Below, in pieces: positions 8,521 through 16,962 of a stretch of DNA of 64,000 nucleotides; positions within the stretch are counted from its first letter, which is position 1, and each line of letters begins with the position of its first letter. Made by a program: the position numbers and the translations under genes. The stretch covers positions 3,038,001 to 3,102,000 of the forward strand of contig JABTTV010000001.1 of NCBI GenBank assembly GCA_015075725.1, written 5' to 3'. This DNA comes from Anaerolineales bacterium. Its GTDB lineage: Bacteria; Chloroflexota; Anaerolineae; Anaerolineales; Villigracilaceae. The notes under the pieces are model-generated. The model had not been told where the DNA came from and searched no databases. It worked only from the letters and a program-made list of their open reading frames with translations.

Positions 8521-9219
8521 ATGCCCAGGCATCATCTTGAAGTTCATTATGCCGATCGGATCGGCTGGCTGCGCGCCGGTGTATTGGGCGCTAACGATGG
8601 GATCGTTTCAACTGCGAGTTTGGTGGTGGGAGTTGCTGCAGCAAGCGCAGTCCGTGGGGATGTTCTTTTGGCGGGAATTGCTGGTTTGGTGGCCGGCGCA
8701 ATGTCCATGGCGGCGGGGGAGTATGTGTCGGTCAGTTCGCAGGCGGATACTGAAAAAGCCGACCTGGCGCGCGAGAAAAAGGAATTGGAAACAGATGATG
8801 TCACTGAACGCCGCGAACTCGTCAATATTTACATCCAGCGCGGACTTGAACCCGCCCTTGCCAAAAAGGTTGCAGACCAGCTCATGGCAAAGGATGCGTT
8901 AATGGCGCATGCCCGCGACGAACTTGGTCTAAATGAAATCCACACAGCGCAGCCGATTCAAGCAGCGCTTGCTTCGGCGTTATCGTTCGCTGTCGGAGCG
9001 ATTTTGCCATTGTTGGCGGTTATGGTTGCTCCCGTTCAATGGATGATCCCGATCGTGGTGGCAAGTTCACTTTTGTTTCTGGCGGTGATGGGTGTAATTG
9101 CGGCAAAACTGGGCGGAGCCAATATGTGGGTGGGCGCGCTTCGCGTCGCTTTTTGGGGGTTGCTTGCCATGCTGGCTACTTTCCTGGTTGGCAAGTTGTT
9201 TGGGACCGCAGTTGTATAG
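8521..9219 (+). CDS. VIT1/CCC1-type metal ion transporter
   Basis: 232 aa, usual length for the family. Membrane segments near residues 15-60 contain the signature LRAGVLGANDGIVSTASLVVG, followed by GLVAGAMSMAAGEYVSVSSQ, the conserved ends of TM1 and TM2. A cytoplasmic Glu-rich segment (about 75-145, with ELETDDVTERRELV) corresponds to the metal-binding domain of VIT1, and three helices complete the C-terminal half. VIT/CCC1 proteins carry Fe2+ or Mn2+ across membranes, so it probably exports or sequesters iron or manganese. AAAGGAG lies upstream of the ATG. It has its own terminator and seems monocistronic. Confidence 0.9.
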   Translation: MPRHHLEVHYADRIGWLRAGVLGANDGIVSTASLVVGVAAASAVRGDVLLAGIAGLVAGAMSMAAGEYVSVSSQADTEKADLAREKKELETDDVTERRELVNIYIQRGLEPALAKKVADQLMAKDALMAHARDELGLNEIHTAQPIQAALASALSFAVGAILPLLAVMVAPVQWMIPIVVASSLLFLAVMGVIAAKLGGANMWVGALRVAFWGLLAMLATFLVGKLFGTAVV

Positions 9220-9243
9220 GGATTTTCTTCAGAATCAAACATG

Positions 9244-9284
9244 ACTCACCCCGAAATTAAGGTTTCGCGGGTGAGTTCTTTTTT
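9244..9284 (+). terminator. Rho-independent terminator after the VIT gene
   Basis: An inverted repeat ACTCACCC...GAAA (9244-9256) pairs with TTTCGCGGGTGAGT (9263-9276) with one bulged base, followed by a run of six T. Confidence 0.75.
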
Positions 9285-9295
9285 AAGAACAAATG

Positions 9296-9372
9296 TGACG
9301 CTGATAAACGCTGAAAACGCGGATTTATAATACCTTTTCCGCGTAAATCTGCGCTCGTCCGCGTCCCAAATT
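9296..9372. repeat. Possible dispersed intergenic repeat
   Basis: The gap contains related words in both orientations: CGCGGATTTA (9318-9327) and TAAATCTGCG (9344-9353) are a 9/10 inverted match, and ACGCTGATAAACGCTG precedes them. The word pattern resembles short repeated spacers known in many bacterial genomes. Only one copy is in this window, so dispersal cannot be tested here. Confidence 0.3.
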
Positions 9373-9393
9373 AAATTCGGGGTTAATTATGTT

Positions 9394-10773
9394 TCATGGA
9401 TTGCTCATCAACTCGTCCACTGCGTTGACCAGATCTCTTAAGTTTCCCACCTTCAACACGTTATTGCACAGCGGGGCGTATTTCATCATATCGCTGTCGC
9501 CGTTCCACATGTAATCCGGTTCGGGATTCAGCCAGATCGTTCGTGTGGCGCGGCGCGTCATTGTGGAGAAAATATCGAGGCGCGGATCGTTGTAATTGTT
9601 CCGCCCGTCGCCCACGATCAGCAGGGTTGTGCCGCTGTTGAGCGTGTCCATGTATCCGTTTTGGAAGTCGTTGAGCGACCAGCCGAGGTCGGTGTTGTAA
9701 TGTCCGCTGGGCATGCGCCATAGAACCGAGGCAATTGCCTCGTCTGCGTTCGAGCCGGTAAAGTCTTCAGAGATCGATTCGAGATGGTCGATGAAGGCAA
9801 AGGCATGGGTCTTGCGGACCTGCCCTTGCAGGGCAAAAAGAAAACTCAGCATCAACTCCGAGCAAAAACGCATCGATGTGCTCACATCGCAAATGACCAC
9901 GATCTTCGGTTTCTTGATGCGGTCTTTGTGCCTGATTTCCATCGGCACGCCGTGGTATTTCAAGTTCGCGCGGATCGTGGCTTTCGGGTCCATTTGACCG
10001 GACTTCATCCGCTTTTGGCGCAGGGCGATTCTCGTCCGCAGAGCGGCGGCGAGGCGTTTCACTTCACGTTGCAAAAGTTTTTTATCCGCATCCGAAAGCG
10101 CATGGAACGGGCGGTTCATCAAGGCATCGATATTCTCTCCGCGCGGGCGTTCGCTCATGTTCTCGGCGATCCGCTGACCTGCAAACTGGCGGATCTGTTC
10201 CTGCATCGCCGCCAGGTTTTGTTGAACCATCTGGCGGATCTGGTCGATCCGTTCGCGGTTCATGCCCATCTGCTGGAGTTGTTCCATCAACTCGCGCAGC
10301 GCCTTTTGGACTTCAGGAAACGCCAGTGCCTTCATCATGCGCTGCGCCATCCAGTTTTGATATTGAAGGCTGTCCGCCTGGTTCAATCCGACCAATTGCG
10401 CCAGCGCTTCCAGTTCAGACTTTGTGAGTGGCTCGCCGTTCATCAGCCTGTCCATACGCTGACGGAGTTGTTCTGTGTATTGCTTCATCGCCTCCGCCCA
10501 CATCTGCGCTTCCTCCGGCGTCATATCGTCTGATGGATTGCCGCCCATCGTCGGCGGAGTCCCCGAGCCGAAGAATAGCGGAAAGAATTTATCGAAAACG
10601 GGCAGGTCCTTTACATCTTTGATCAACGTTGCCCGCAGCGACAAACGGAACGATTCGCGATCCTGAATCCCCATCAAATCCACAGCCGAAAACGCTTCGG
10701 CTGATTCTGCCAGCGAGACGCGCACGCCGCTGGCGCGCAGGGCGGAGATCAATTGAAGGATGCGGGATTCCAT
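9394..10773 (-). CDS. CoxE-like VWA domain protein
   Basis: 459 aa. The N-terminal LISALRASGVRVSLAESAEAFSAV block and the C-terminal von Willebrand A domain with MIDAS motif DVSTSM (near residue 300) and LIVGDGRNNYND identify it as a CoxE-type VWA protein. The central part (about 80-230) is rich in Gln, Met and Glu and probably coiled. Such proteins work with a MoxR AAA+ ATPase in metal insertion or remodelling of large enzymes (as in CO dehydrogenase maturation) or in chaperone-like complexes. The MoxR partner is encoded 14 bp upstream. No target oxidoreductase lies next to it. Confidence 0.88.
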   Translation of the reverse strand: MESRILQLISALRASGVRVSLAESAEAFSAVDLMGIQDRESFRLSLRATLIKDVKDLPVFDKFFPLFFGSGTPPTMGGNPSDDMTPEEAQMWAEAMKQYTEQLRQRMDRLMNGEPLTKSELEALAQLVGLNQADSLQYQNWMAQRMMKALAFPEVQKALRELMEQLQQMGMNRERIDQIRQMVQQNLAAMQEQIRQFAGQRIAENMSERPRGENIDALMNRPFHALSDADKKLLQREVKRLAAALRTRIALRQKRMKSGQMDPKATIRANLKYHGVPMEIRHKDRIKKPKIVVICDVSTSMRFCSELMLSFLFALQGQVRKTHAFAFIDHLESISEDFTGSNADEAIASVLWRMPSGHYNTDLGWSLNDFQNGYMDTLNSGTTLLIVGDGRNNYNDPRLDIFSTMTRRATRTIWLNPEPDYMWNGDSDMMKYAPLCNNVLKVGNLRDLVNAVDELMSNP

Positions 10774-10787
10774 AATCTACCGACCAC

Positions 10788-11750
10788 TTAATTTCCGGAA
10801 AACTTAGCCAGATCGTCCATGGACGGACGTTGTTTTGGCTGAGGCGGATTCAACATCTGCCGTTTGGCTTTCTGCAGGTCCGCTTCATGTTTAAGCAGGA
10901 CCGATAGCGTATCTTCCAGAATATCTTTATCCAACTGCGAGGCGTTCAAGGCTACGAGCGCATTCGCCCAATCCAGTGTCTCGCTGATGGATGGGGATTT
11001 GCGCATGTCTGCCTTGCGGAGTCGCTGCACGAATTCGACCGCTTGCTGCGCCAGTTTTGGATTCAGGTCCGGCACTTTAAGATGCACAACGGCGAGTTCC
11101 TCCTGCAAGGTCGGGTAATCGATGAAGAGATATAAACAACGCCGCTTCAACGCCTCTGAAAGTTCGCGGGTGTTGTTGGAGGTCAACACGACAAAAGGCT
11201 TGTGCTTTGCGGCAAGCGTCCCCAACTCCGGTACGGAGACTTGGAAGTCGCTTAACACTTCGAGCAGAAAGGCTTCGAACTCGGCATCGGCGCGGTCGAT
11301 CTCGTCGATCAACAAGACTGTCGACTTTTCGCTCAGGATCGCTTTCAATAACGGGCGCATCAGCAGAAATCGCTCGGAGAAAAAAACATCCTCTTCCTTC
11401 GCGAGCCTGTCCGCCGCCTCGGTCAGTGATTCGGCTTTGCCGAGGGTGTCGTTCAATTTGTCGCGCAATAACTGCGTGTAAAGCAATTGCTTGGAATATT
11501 CCCATTCGTACAAGGCTTTCGATTCATCCAAGCCTTCGTAGCACTGCAGGCGGATCAACTCGCGGCTTGTCGCAGAAGCAATGGCTTTGGCAAGTTCGGT
11601 CTTGCCAACACCTGCGGGACCTTCGGCGAGCAGCGGTTTGCCCAGTCTCTGCGCGAGATACACAATCGTCGCAATTTCATCTGACGCGATATATTTTTGT
11701 TTGTTCAGTTCGGTCTTTACGGTCTTCGCAGATTCAAAAATGTCAGTCAT
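10788..11750 (-). CDS. MoxR-family AAA+ ATPase
   Basis: 320 aa. Walker A GPAGVGKT at residues 44-51, Walker B VLLIDEIDRAD, sensor 1 LTSNNTRELSEALKRRC and a C-terminal lid ending in a Pro/Gln-rich tail. This is the MoxR arrangement: a ring ATPase acting as a chaperone with a VWA-domain adaptor. It overlaps the preceding small gene by 8 bp and is followed after 14 bp by its VWA partner, so the two are one functional unit. The residue pattern of the arginine finger region looks intact, hence an active ATPase is expected. Confidence 0.92.
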   Translation of the reverse strand: MTDIFESAKTVKTELNKQKYIASDEIATIVYLAQRLGKPLLAEGPAGVGKTELAKAIASATSRELIRLQCYEGLDESKALYEWEYSKQLLYTQLLRDKLNDTLGKAESLTEAADRLAKEEDVFFSERFLLMRPLLKAILSEKSTVLLIDEIDRADAEFEAFLLEVLSDFQVSVPELGTLAAKHKPFVVLTSNNTRELSEALKRRCLYLFIDYPTLQEELAVVHLKVPDLNPKLAQQAVEFVQRLRKADMRKSPSISETLDWANALVALNASQLDKDILEDTLSVLLKHEADLQKAKRQMLNPPQPKQRPSMDDLAKFSGN

Positions 11751-12057
11751 GGGTCTCCCAAATCGGTTTCAACGAGTCGATCCGTTCCCAGCCTTCCCCG
11801 TGCTTTACATGTTCGACTTCGATGTTCGTAAAATACTCATCCAACACGGCGGCGCGTTCCTGCGCCAGCGGCGGCACGCAGTAATCCTCCTCCTCCCAGG
11901 TGGCGACGCCGTCCGAATGCCAGCGCGCGTTATCCAGTCCGGTTTGAAGCGCGTTCCCGAATGGACGCATGGCATTTATCTCCCCCGTATCCAGCCATTT
12001 CCTCAAACTCTTCAATTTTGATGCGATGGGTTTTGCAGTGACAAGATAATATGCCAT
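11743..12057 (-). CDS. Small conserved-looking protein, unknown
   Basis: 104 aa, rich in Trp, Glu and Asp, with no signal peptide, membrane helix or known motif. The sequence has the pattern MAYYLVTAKP, later WEEEDYCVPPLAQERAAVLD, and reads as a compact cytosolic alpha/beta protein. Its stop overlaps the MoxR start by 8 bp and it follows the acetyltransferase gene after 24 bp, so it belongs to the same operon. AGGAGGAG-like sequence precedes its ATG. Confidence 0.75.
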   Translation of the reverse strand: MAYYLVTAKPIASKLKSLRKWLDTGEINAMRPFGNALQTGLDNARWHSDGVATWEEEDYCVPPLAQERAAVLDEYFTNIEVEHVKHGEGWERIDSLKPIWETHD

Positions 12058-12081
12058 CTGCTCCTCCTTCCGATGGAACGA

Positions 12082-12840
12082 TTATAAACGGATGTTGAAA
12101 TATTCGAGCAGGATCAGCTCGAACTCACTCTCGGAACTTAGTTCCCTCTCATTCTTCACACCGTTCTCCGTGACGATGAAACGCAGGTTGCTCAATGTAA
12201 GCCTGCCATTCGGGGTTGCGCGCGAGCAGACTCTTTTTTGAGTAAAGCTCGATTCGGGCGAAATTTGATGGTACAGGCACATGTTCTCGTACTCCTCCAT
12301 CCGGCGGGGGATCAAGGTAAAGCGATATTGCGCCTGCATGGATGGATTTTCATCGCGGTCGTTTTGCTCGAACAGGATCAGCGCCTCGCCCTCCGCCTTG
12401 ATTTGATACGACATCCCGTTCTGTGTTTGTTCGCCCCGGTCGTTGATCCGCAGCGGGGTTTGGAACGAATCCCCGAAGCCGACATCCACAAGATAATCTT
12501 CATCGAGATGGACCATCAAAGTCATGTGATCGAATTCCGGACCGAAGCCGCCGCTCTCGCGCGAGACTCCCGCCGAAAGCATCGTCACATCGAAACCCAG
12601 CGAACGCAACAACCAGTCGAACATCCCGTTGAGTTCATAACAGAAACCACCGCGATTGCGCCCAACTATCTTATGATACAACCATTCTTCGTCCAACCGG
12701 ATCGGCTCCTTGTAATAGACACTAAAATTCTCGAACGGAACCGCCCGCATGTGCGCGGTCTGCAAATGAGACAGGGTCTGCAAGTCCGGCGTCAGCGCAC
12801 CGTGATAATCGATCCTCTCCAGATATTTTTGAATGTTCAT
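12082..12840 (-). CDS. nat: Arylamine N-acetyltransferase
   Basis: 252 aa. The N-terminal VPFENFSVYY block, RNRGGFCYELN with catalytic Cys67, His105 in FDHMTLMV and Asp119 in YLVDVGFGD form the complete Cys-His-Asp triad of NAT enzymes. NATs move acetyl (or other acyl) groups from CoA to arylamines, hydrazines or related amines; in actinobacterial and other clusters they also act in lipid or antibiotic assembly. Its start codon overlaps the end of the upstream glycosyltransferase gene by four bases. The physiological substrate here is unknown. Confidence 0.93.
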   Translation of the reverse strand: MNIQKYLERIDYHGALTPDLQTLSHLQTAHMRAVPFENFSVYYKEPIRLDEEWLYHKIVGRNRGGFCYELNGMFDWLLRSLGFDVTMLSAGVSRESGGFGPEFDHMTLMVHLDEDYLVDVGFGDSFQTPLRINDRGEQTQNGMSYQIKAEGEALILFEQNDRDENPSMQAQYRFTLIPRRMEEYENMCLYHQISPESSFTQKRVCSRATPNGRLTLSNLRFIVTENGVKNERELSSESEFELILLEYFNIRL

Positions 12841-14009
12841 GTTTTGAGGCCGAGGTTTCGATAAACAGATAGATTCGCTTCAAGCTCTTTTTCAGGCGTG
12901 AATCTTTCCAGAATGGATTCTCTCGCCCTCCTGCCAAGCCCTGCTCGATGATCGGGGTCCTGCTGCAGTTCGAGAATCCTTCCCGCAAGCATTTCTGGGT
13001 CATTGAGGTTGACGAAGATCCCGTTATTTCCATCTTGAATCACATCCAGCGCGCCGCCGACTGGCGTTGTAATGACCGGGATTTCACAAGCCATCGCTTC
13101 GAGTAAAGCGTTCGGCATCCCGTCGCGCAGGGACGGATGAACGAACACATCCAACAGTGAATAATAGGCGGGCAGGTCTTTGTGGGAAACCTGACCCGTG
13201 ACAGTGATTGACAATCGGGGATTGGATGCTTGGAACTCGTCGAAGGTCTTTTTATCCTCCCCTTCGCGGACTTCGCCTGCGATGAGCAGGGAAACGGGTT
13301 GTTTCATTGCTGCTTGTGCGAAACCGTTTAATAGCGCAGTCATTCCCTTCTTTTCACGCAATTCGCCAACAAAACCAACCACGTTCCGCTTTCCACTTTC
13401 CAGATTTCTTTCTTCTTTCGGCTTTCTTTCATTCAACCCAATCGCCTCCGCCAGCGCATCATTTCTCTCCATCGGCTTGAACCTCTCCGTATCGATCCCG
13501 TTAGGAATGACATGGATCTCCCTGTCGATGAACGCTTTTGCCTTTTTCGCCAGGACGCTTGCATTTGTCGTTACCGCACTCGCATGTTGCAGGGCGTACA
13601 TCACGTGAGAAAACTTGGACGGGTCAAAGGCGGCGCGTTCGATGTCGTTTCCACGGATGGATACAACACTTGGAACGTCAAGATATTTCCCCGCATATGC
13701 GCCGATAAATCCCGCCATCGGGAGGAAATAGGCATGGATCGCATCGAACGGTCCTCGCTTGTGTTCTTCAAGGATGAGTTCGAACCAGTCGACCAGGGTA
13801 TCCTCCACGCGCTTGTGCGCGCCGAAACGCGTGACGTAAACCCCGTTTGAGTGTTGGGTCTGCTTGATGGACGGAGGCAGGCTCGAGGTTGGAGAAATGA
13901 GGCGCACATCGTGTCCCGCGGCGGATAACAAATCCCCCAATCGTCCTGCTGAGATTGCGAGACCGCCGATGTCGGGTGTATACTTTTCGGAAAGCAAGGC
14001 AATTTTCAT
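12837..14009 (-). CDS. Family 4-type glycosyltransferase (GT-B)
   Basis: 390 aa. The N-terminal KYTPDIGGLAISAGRLGDLL glycine-rich loop and the C-terminal VHPSLRDGMPNALLEAMACE nucleotide-sugar site with the EX7E arrangement are typical of GT4. FVGELREKKGMTALLNGF marks the linker to the second Rossmann domain. It should transfer a sugar from a nucleotide donor to a lipid or glycan at the cytoplasmic face. It is the first gene of the minus-strand operon running to 9394. Only 18 bp separate its start from the divergent small gene at 14028. Confidence 0.9.
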   Translation of the reverse strand: MKIALLSEKYTPDIGGLAISAGRLGDLLSAAGHDVRLISPTSSLPPSIKQTQHSNGVYVTRFGAHKRVEDTLVDWFELILEEHKRGPFDAIHAYFLPMAGFIGAYAGKYLDVPSVVSIRGNDIERAAFDPSKFSHVMYALQHASAVTTNASVLAKKAKAFIDREIHVIPNGIDTERFKPMERNDALAEAIGLNERKPKEERNLESGKRNVVGFVGELREKKGMTALLNGFAQAAMKQPVSLLIAGEVREGEDKKTFDEFQASNPRLSITVTGQVSHKDLPAYYSLLDVFVHPSLRDGMPNALLEAMACEIPVITTPVGGALDVIQDGNNGIFVNLNDPEMLAGRILELQQDPDHRAGLGRRARESILERFTPEKELEANLSVYRNLGLKT

Positions 14010-14027
14010 ATCTTACTCAGAGGCGTT

Positions 14028-14309
14028 ATGGCGAATCAATGTGAAATGGTGATCGGTTATCTCGTCCCGCATCGCTGCGAGAATCCCGCGTTGGGTAGCT
14101 GCGCGAGATGCGGGCGCGGATACTGCGACGAGCATACAAGCGCGACGAAAGAGGGACGAGTGTGCCTGGCCTGTCAACAGGGACTCGATATGCCGGTCGC
14201 TTTGCCGATTGCCGCCGCCACATTCACCGCCGCCGATCTGACCACATTCGGTCGTTCCAGCACATGGGACGATGACGACAGCGGGGATATGTTCTCGGAT
14301 TTGAGTTGA
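14028..14309 (+). CDS. Small B-box-like zinc-binding protein
   Basis: 93 aa. The first half has a Cys/His series resembling a B-box zinc finger: HRCENPALGSCARCGRGYCDEH followed by a CLAC pair, which could hold one or two zinc ions. The C-terminal part is Ala/Thr-rich then acidic (WDDDDSGDMFSDLS) and looks unstructured. There is no membrane segment. The function is unknown; many bacterial B-box-like proteins have been found as accessory domains of membrane proteins, but this one stands alone. Followed by a perfect 24-bp palindrome. Confidence 0.65.
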   Translation: MANQCEMVIGYLVPHRCENPALGSCARCGRGYCDEHTSATKEGRVCLACQQGLDMPVALPIAAATFTAADLTTFGRSSTWDDDDSGDMFSDLS

Positions 14310-14319
14310 GTTTTACCGT

Positions 14320-14343
14320 AGGGGCGATGCATGCATCGCCCCT
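14320..14343. repeat. Perfect 24-bp palindrome between convergent genes
   Basis: Bases 14320-14343 read the same on both strands (half-site AGGGGCGATGCA). It sits in the 37-bp gap between the zinc-binding protein and the convergent radical SAM gene. It could act as a two-way terminator, although there is no loop and no T run, or be a member of a mobile palindromic repeat family. Confidence 0.7.
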
Positions 14344-14346
14344 TAA

Positions 14347-15411
14347 TTAATATGGTCCGATCAACTCCCAGATCTTTTTGTTCTCATCGATAAAATCATC
14401 ACAGCGCTGGCAGGGCTTTAGCGCGGGCGGATGCATCTTCAATCGGACCTGGCGATAAGCTGCATTATCCCAGATTTCATTGAAGGATTGGTTGATGATA
14501 TTTCCCAATGGGGGAATCTTTTCGCGAGTCATGCAACAGACGTAAACATTGCCGTTGAAATCGATGAGCGTATGTGTCCACGGGGCATAGCAGGGATGTT
14601 CGTTGTAATAACCGAAGGCGTATCGTCCCGCGCGTCCCAGGCGGACCTCGGACTCGTCCCTGCCAAATGGAAACGCATCCTCGTCCGAAACGATCAACCC
14701 CAGTTCGAGCGCGCGAGAGGCGATCTTCGGCGCGATCTCTTCATTGAAGAGCGCAATGTCCTTTTTACGCATCGATAATATTTCGCCGCAGTGATCGTCA
14801 ACTGGAATTAAGTTGATCCCGTCTGCGCCGAGTTCGTGGGCAAGGTCCGGGAGCGTGGCAAGGGTATCGTAATTGGTGCGACTGACCACAGTATTGATCC
14901 GGATCGTCAACTTGCCTTTGTATTTATACCGGCGGAAGAGTTCCACGGCTTTAAGCGTGGCTTTGTAGGAACCTTCAACCCCGCGGATTTTTTCGTGCGT
15001 TTTGCGAATGGGGGAGTCGATGGAAATATTCACCCCGCGCAAACCACCTTCGACGAGGCGTTTTGCATTTTCCTTCGTCACCAGCGTGCCGTTGGTTGTC
15101 ATGGTGACTTTGATCCCCAGCGATGATGCCAGTTCCACAAAGTCAGGGATATGCGGTCGGAGCATCGGCTCGCCGCCGGAGATGTGGAGCTTCTTTGTGC
15201 CCATCCCCGCCAATTCGCTGATGACTTCCTTCAGTCTCTCCGCGCTGACCGGCGGCTCGCGCGTATCGCGCCAGTGGTTGCACATCTCGCATTTGAGGTT
15301 GCACCCGTAAAATACTTTGAACTTGACGTACAACGGTTTGAACGGGCGCGCGTTCATGACCGCGCCTATGAATTCCTCTTTTTCGTTCGAGATGGTCTCG
15401 GGGCTGTACAT
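14347..15411 (-). CDS. Radical SAM protein with SPASM-type C-terminus
   Basis: 354 aa from the ATG at 15411; an in-frame TTG at 15444 would add 11 residues and is less likely. The radical SAM cluster motif is FYGCNLKCEMCNHW (Cys37, Cys41, Cys44), followed by the ISGGEPMLRP glycine-rich SAM site. The C-terminus has a second Cys set (PCYAPW, VCCM, PCQRCDD), fitting a SPASM/twitch auxiliary Fe-S cluster. Relatives modify peptides or act on cofactor and lipid substrates. No precursor peptide gene is evident next to it, so the substrate remains unknown. Confidence 0.88.
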   Translation of the reverse strand: MYSPETISNEKEEFIGAVMNARPFKPLYVKFKVFYGCNLKCEMCNHWRDTREPPVSAERLKEVISELAGMGTKKLHISGGEPMLRPHIPDFVELASSLGIKVTMTTNGTLVTKENAKRLVEGGLRGVNISIDSPIRKTHEKIRGVEGSYKATLKAVELFRRYKYKGKLTIRINTVVSRTNYDTLATLPDLAHELGADGINLIPVDDHCGEILSMRKKDIALFNEEIAPKIASRALELGLIVSDEDAFPFGRDESEVRLGRAGRYAFGYYNEHPCYAPWTHTLIDFNGNVYVCCMTREKIPPLGNIINQSFNEIWDNAAYRQVRLKMHPPALKPCQRCDDFIDENKKIWELIGPY

Positions 15412-15559
15412 AACGATAAGATATTCAATTGTATCACCCGCCAAGCCATATCAAACTGAGGGAGCGAAGCGAACGAAAAATCTCTCTGTAAAGCAGCGCT
15501 GACCTTTTGCGGAGTTTAACCTGATTTTTTTCGTGGGGCTCAGCGTGACGTATTTCTAT

Positions 15560-15847
15560 TCATAACTTTAATTCAAGCTTTATCTTGATTTCATCCCCTT
15601 CTTTGAGATCCTCCGCTTTTTGCACGCTCATGCGGATGGGAACGAGATAGCGTCCATCCTTTGGGAAAAGGGAAGTCGTCCACACCGTTTTGCCGACCCG
15701 CACCGTGACCGGAATCACTCCCCAACCATACGTCACAAGTCTTGAGACGGACTTGATCTCGGCGCTTTGTTCATCCGGCACAGGGACGAAGAGATACGGA
15801 GCCGGTCCGCGCCAGTGGAAGATCTTTCCTTTGAACTCGATGACCAT
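15560..15847 (-). CDS. DUF1905 family protein
   Basis: 95 aa, the full length of a DUF1905 domain: start FKGKIFHWRGPAPYLFVPVP, middle GWGVIPVTVRVGKTVWTTSLFP, end YLVPIRMSVQKAEDL followed by GDEIKIKLEL. This is a small beta-barrel family of unknown role, often found alone or fused to a YdeI-like domain. No partner is evident; gaps of about 150-210 bp on each side hold no other gene. Confidence 0.85.
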   Translation of the reverse strand: MVIEFKGKIFHWRGPAPYLFVPVPDEQSAEIKSVSRLVTYGWGVIPVTVRVGKTVWTTSLFPKDGRYLVPIRMSVQKAEDLKEGDEIKIKLELKL

Positions 15848-16002
15848 TGATTCAGTATATCAAATCTACTACCGGGCAGATGGTGACGGTGTAGTAGATT
15901 TCCTGTAATTTATTACCCTGCTCGAGGCGGCCTCCCCGCCGCCGGGAACTGTGGCGTGAGCACTTATGAAAGAGGCGTAATGAATACAGTACAATCTGCC
16001 CG

Positions 16003-16059
16003 TACTTGACGAACCCACGCTTGACACTTGACACTTGAAACTTGGACCTGAAACTTCAA
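16003..16059 (+). repeat. Imperfect tandem repeat of an ACTTGA-type unit
   Basis: Just upstream of the EamA transporter start there are at least five copies of CTTGAC/CTTGAA-like words (16003-16010 and 16019-16058) running up to the ATG. This simple-sequence run covers the place where a ribosome binding site is expected, and no clear AGGAGG is present. Confidence 0.55.
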
Positions 16060-16962
16060 ATGCGCCTCAAAGCTGACCTGACCCTCCTCCTCATCTCCGT
16101 AATCTGGGGCTCCGCCTTCGTTGCTCAACGCATGGCGGGACTGGCGGGGGGCGTGTACATCTTCAATGGCTTGCGTTATTTGCTTGCGGGATTGGTCGTC
16201 TTCCTTTTTGCGTATCGCTCTTTTCGAAATGCGAATGCGACCTACATACCCCGTGATCAATTCAAATGGATGTTCATCGCCGGGTTCTTCCTTTTCGTCG
16301 CGAGCGCGCTCCAGCAGGCAGGGATGCAATACACCACCGCAGGCAACGCCGGTTTTATCACAAGCCTGTACGTCGTGCTGATTCCCATCATCCTTTTCTT
16401 TTTCTGGGGCGAGCGACCGCACTGGCTTTTCATCATCGCGGTGATCCTTGCGATGGCAGGGGCGTTTTTTCTCTCCACTGGCGGCAAATTCGATGCAATT
16501 CAATTCGGCGATCTGCTCGAACTCATCGGCGCCCTATTCTGGGCGTTCCACGTCATCATCCTCGGTAAATACGCTTTGAAATTTGAATCCGTCTCCTTTT
16601 CGGTGGGGCAGTTGGGGGTCTGCGGATCGCTGAATCTGGTCGTTGGTCTAGCCGTCGAGCCGATGCCCGTCTTCGAATCGAACCTTCTTTTTGCCATCGC
16701 CTACACCGCCTTCCTTTCGCTTGGGTTGTGTTACACGCTTCAGATCTGGGCGCAGAAGCATACCCCGCCCGCCGATGCGGCATTGATCCTCGGGCTTGAA
16801 TCCGTTTTTGCCGTTCTTTCGGGCTGGCTCTTCCTGAATGAACGCCTGACCGGCGTACAAATTCTTGGCTGTGTCATGATTTTTGCCGCAGTCATCCTCT
16901 CTCAATTCAAGGAATGGACATCAGGTACAATAGACACAGATCATTTGGTGGAGGGTCGATGA
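16060..16962 (+). CDS. EamA/DMT-family membrane transporter
   Basis: 300 aa from the ATG at 16060 (a TTG at 16042 lies inside the upstream repeat). Ten hydrophobic helices in two EamA halves, with the family openings LLLISVIWGSAFVAQRMAG and LLELIGALFWAFHVIILGKY, and the final LFLNERLTGVQILGCVMIFAAV. DMT transporters export amino acids, metabolites or drugs; the substrate is unknown. Its stop overlaps the start of the lipid kinase gene by four bases (ATGA), so the two are coupled. Confidence 0.9.
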   Translation: MRLKADLTLLLISVIWGSAFVAQRMAGLAGGVYIFNGLRYLLAGLVVFLFAYRSFRNANATYIPRDQFKWMFIAGFFLFVASALQQAGMQYTTAGNAGFITSLYVVLIPIILFFFWGERPHWLFIIAVILAMAGAFFLSTGGKFDAIQFGDLLELIGALFWAFHVIILGKYALKFESVSFSVGQLGVCGSLNLVVGLAVEPMPVFESNLLFAIAYTAFLSLGLCYTLQIWAQKHTPPADAALILGLESVFAVLSGWLFLNERLTGVQILGCVMIFAAVILSQFKEWTSGTIDTDHLVEGR

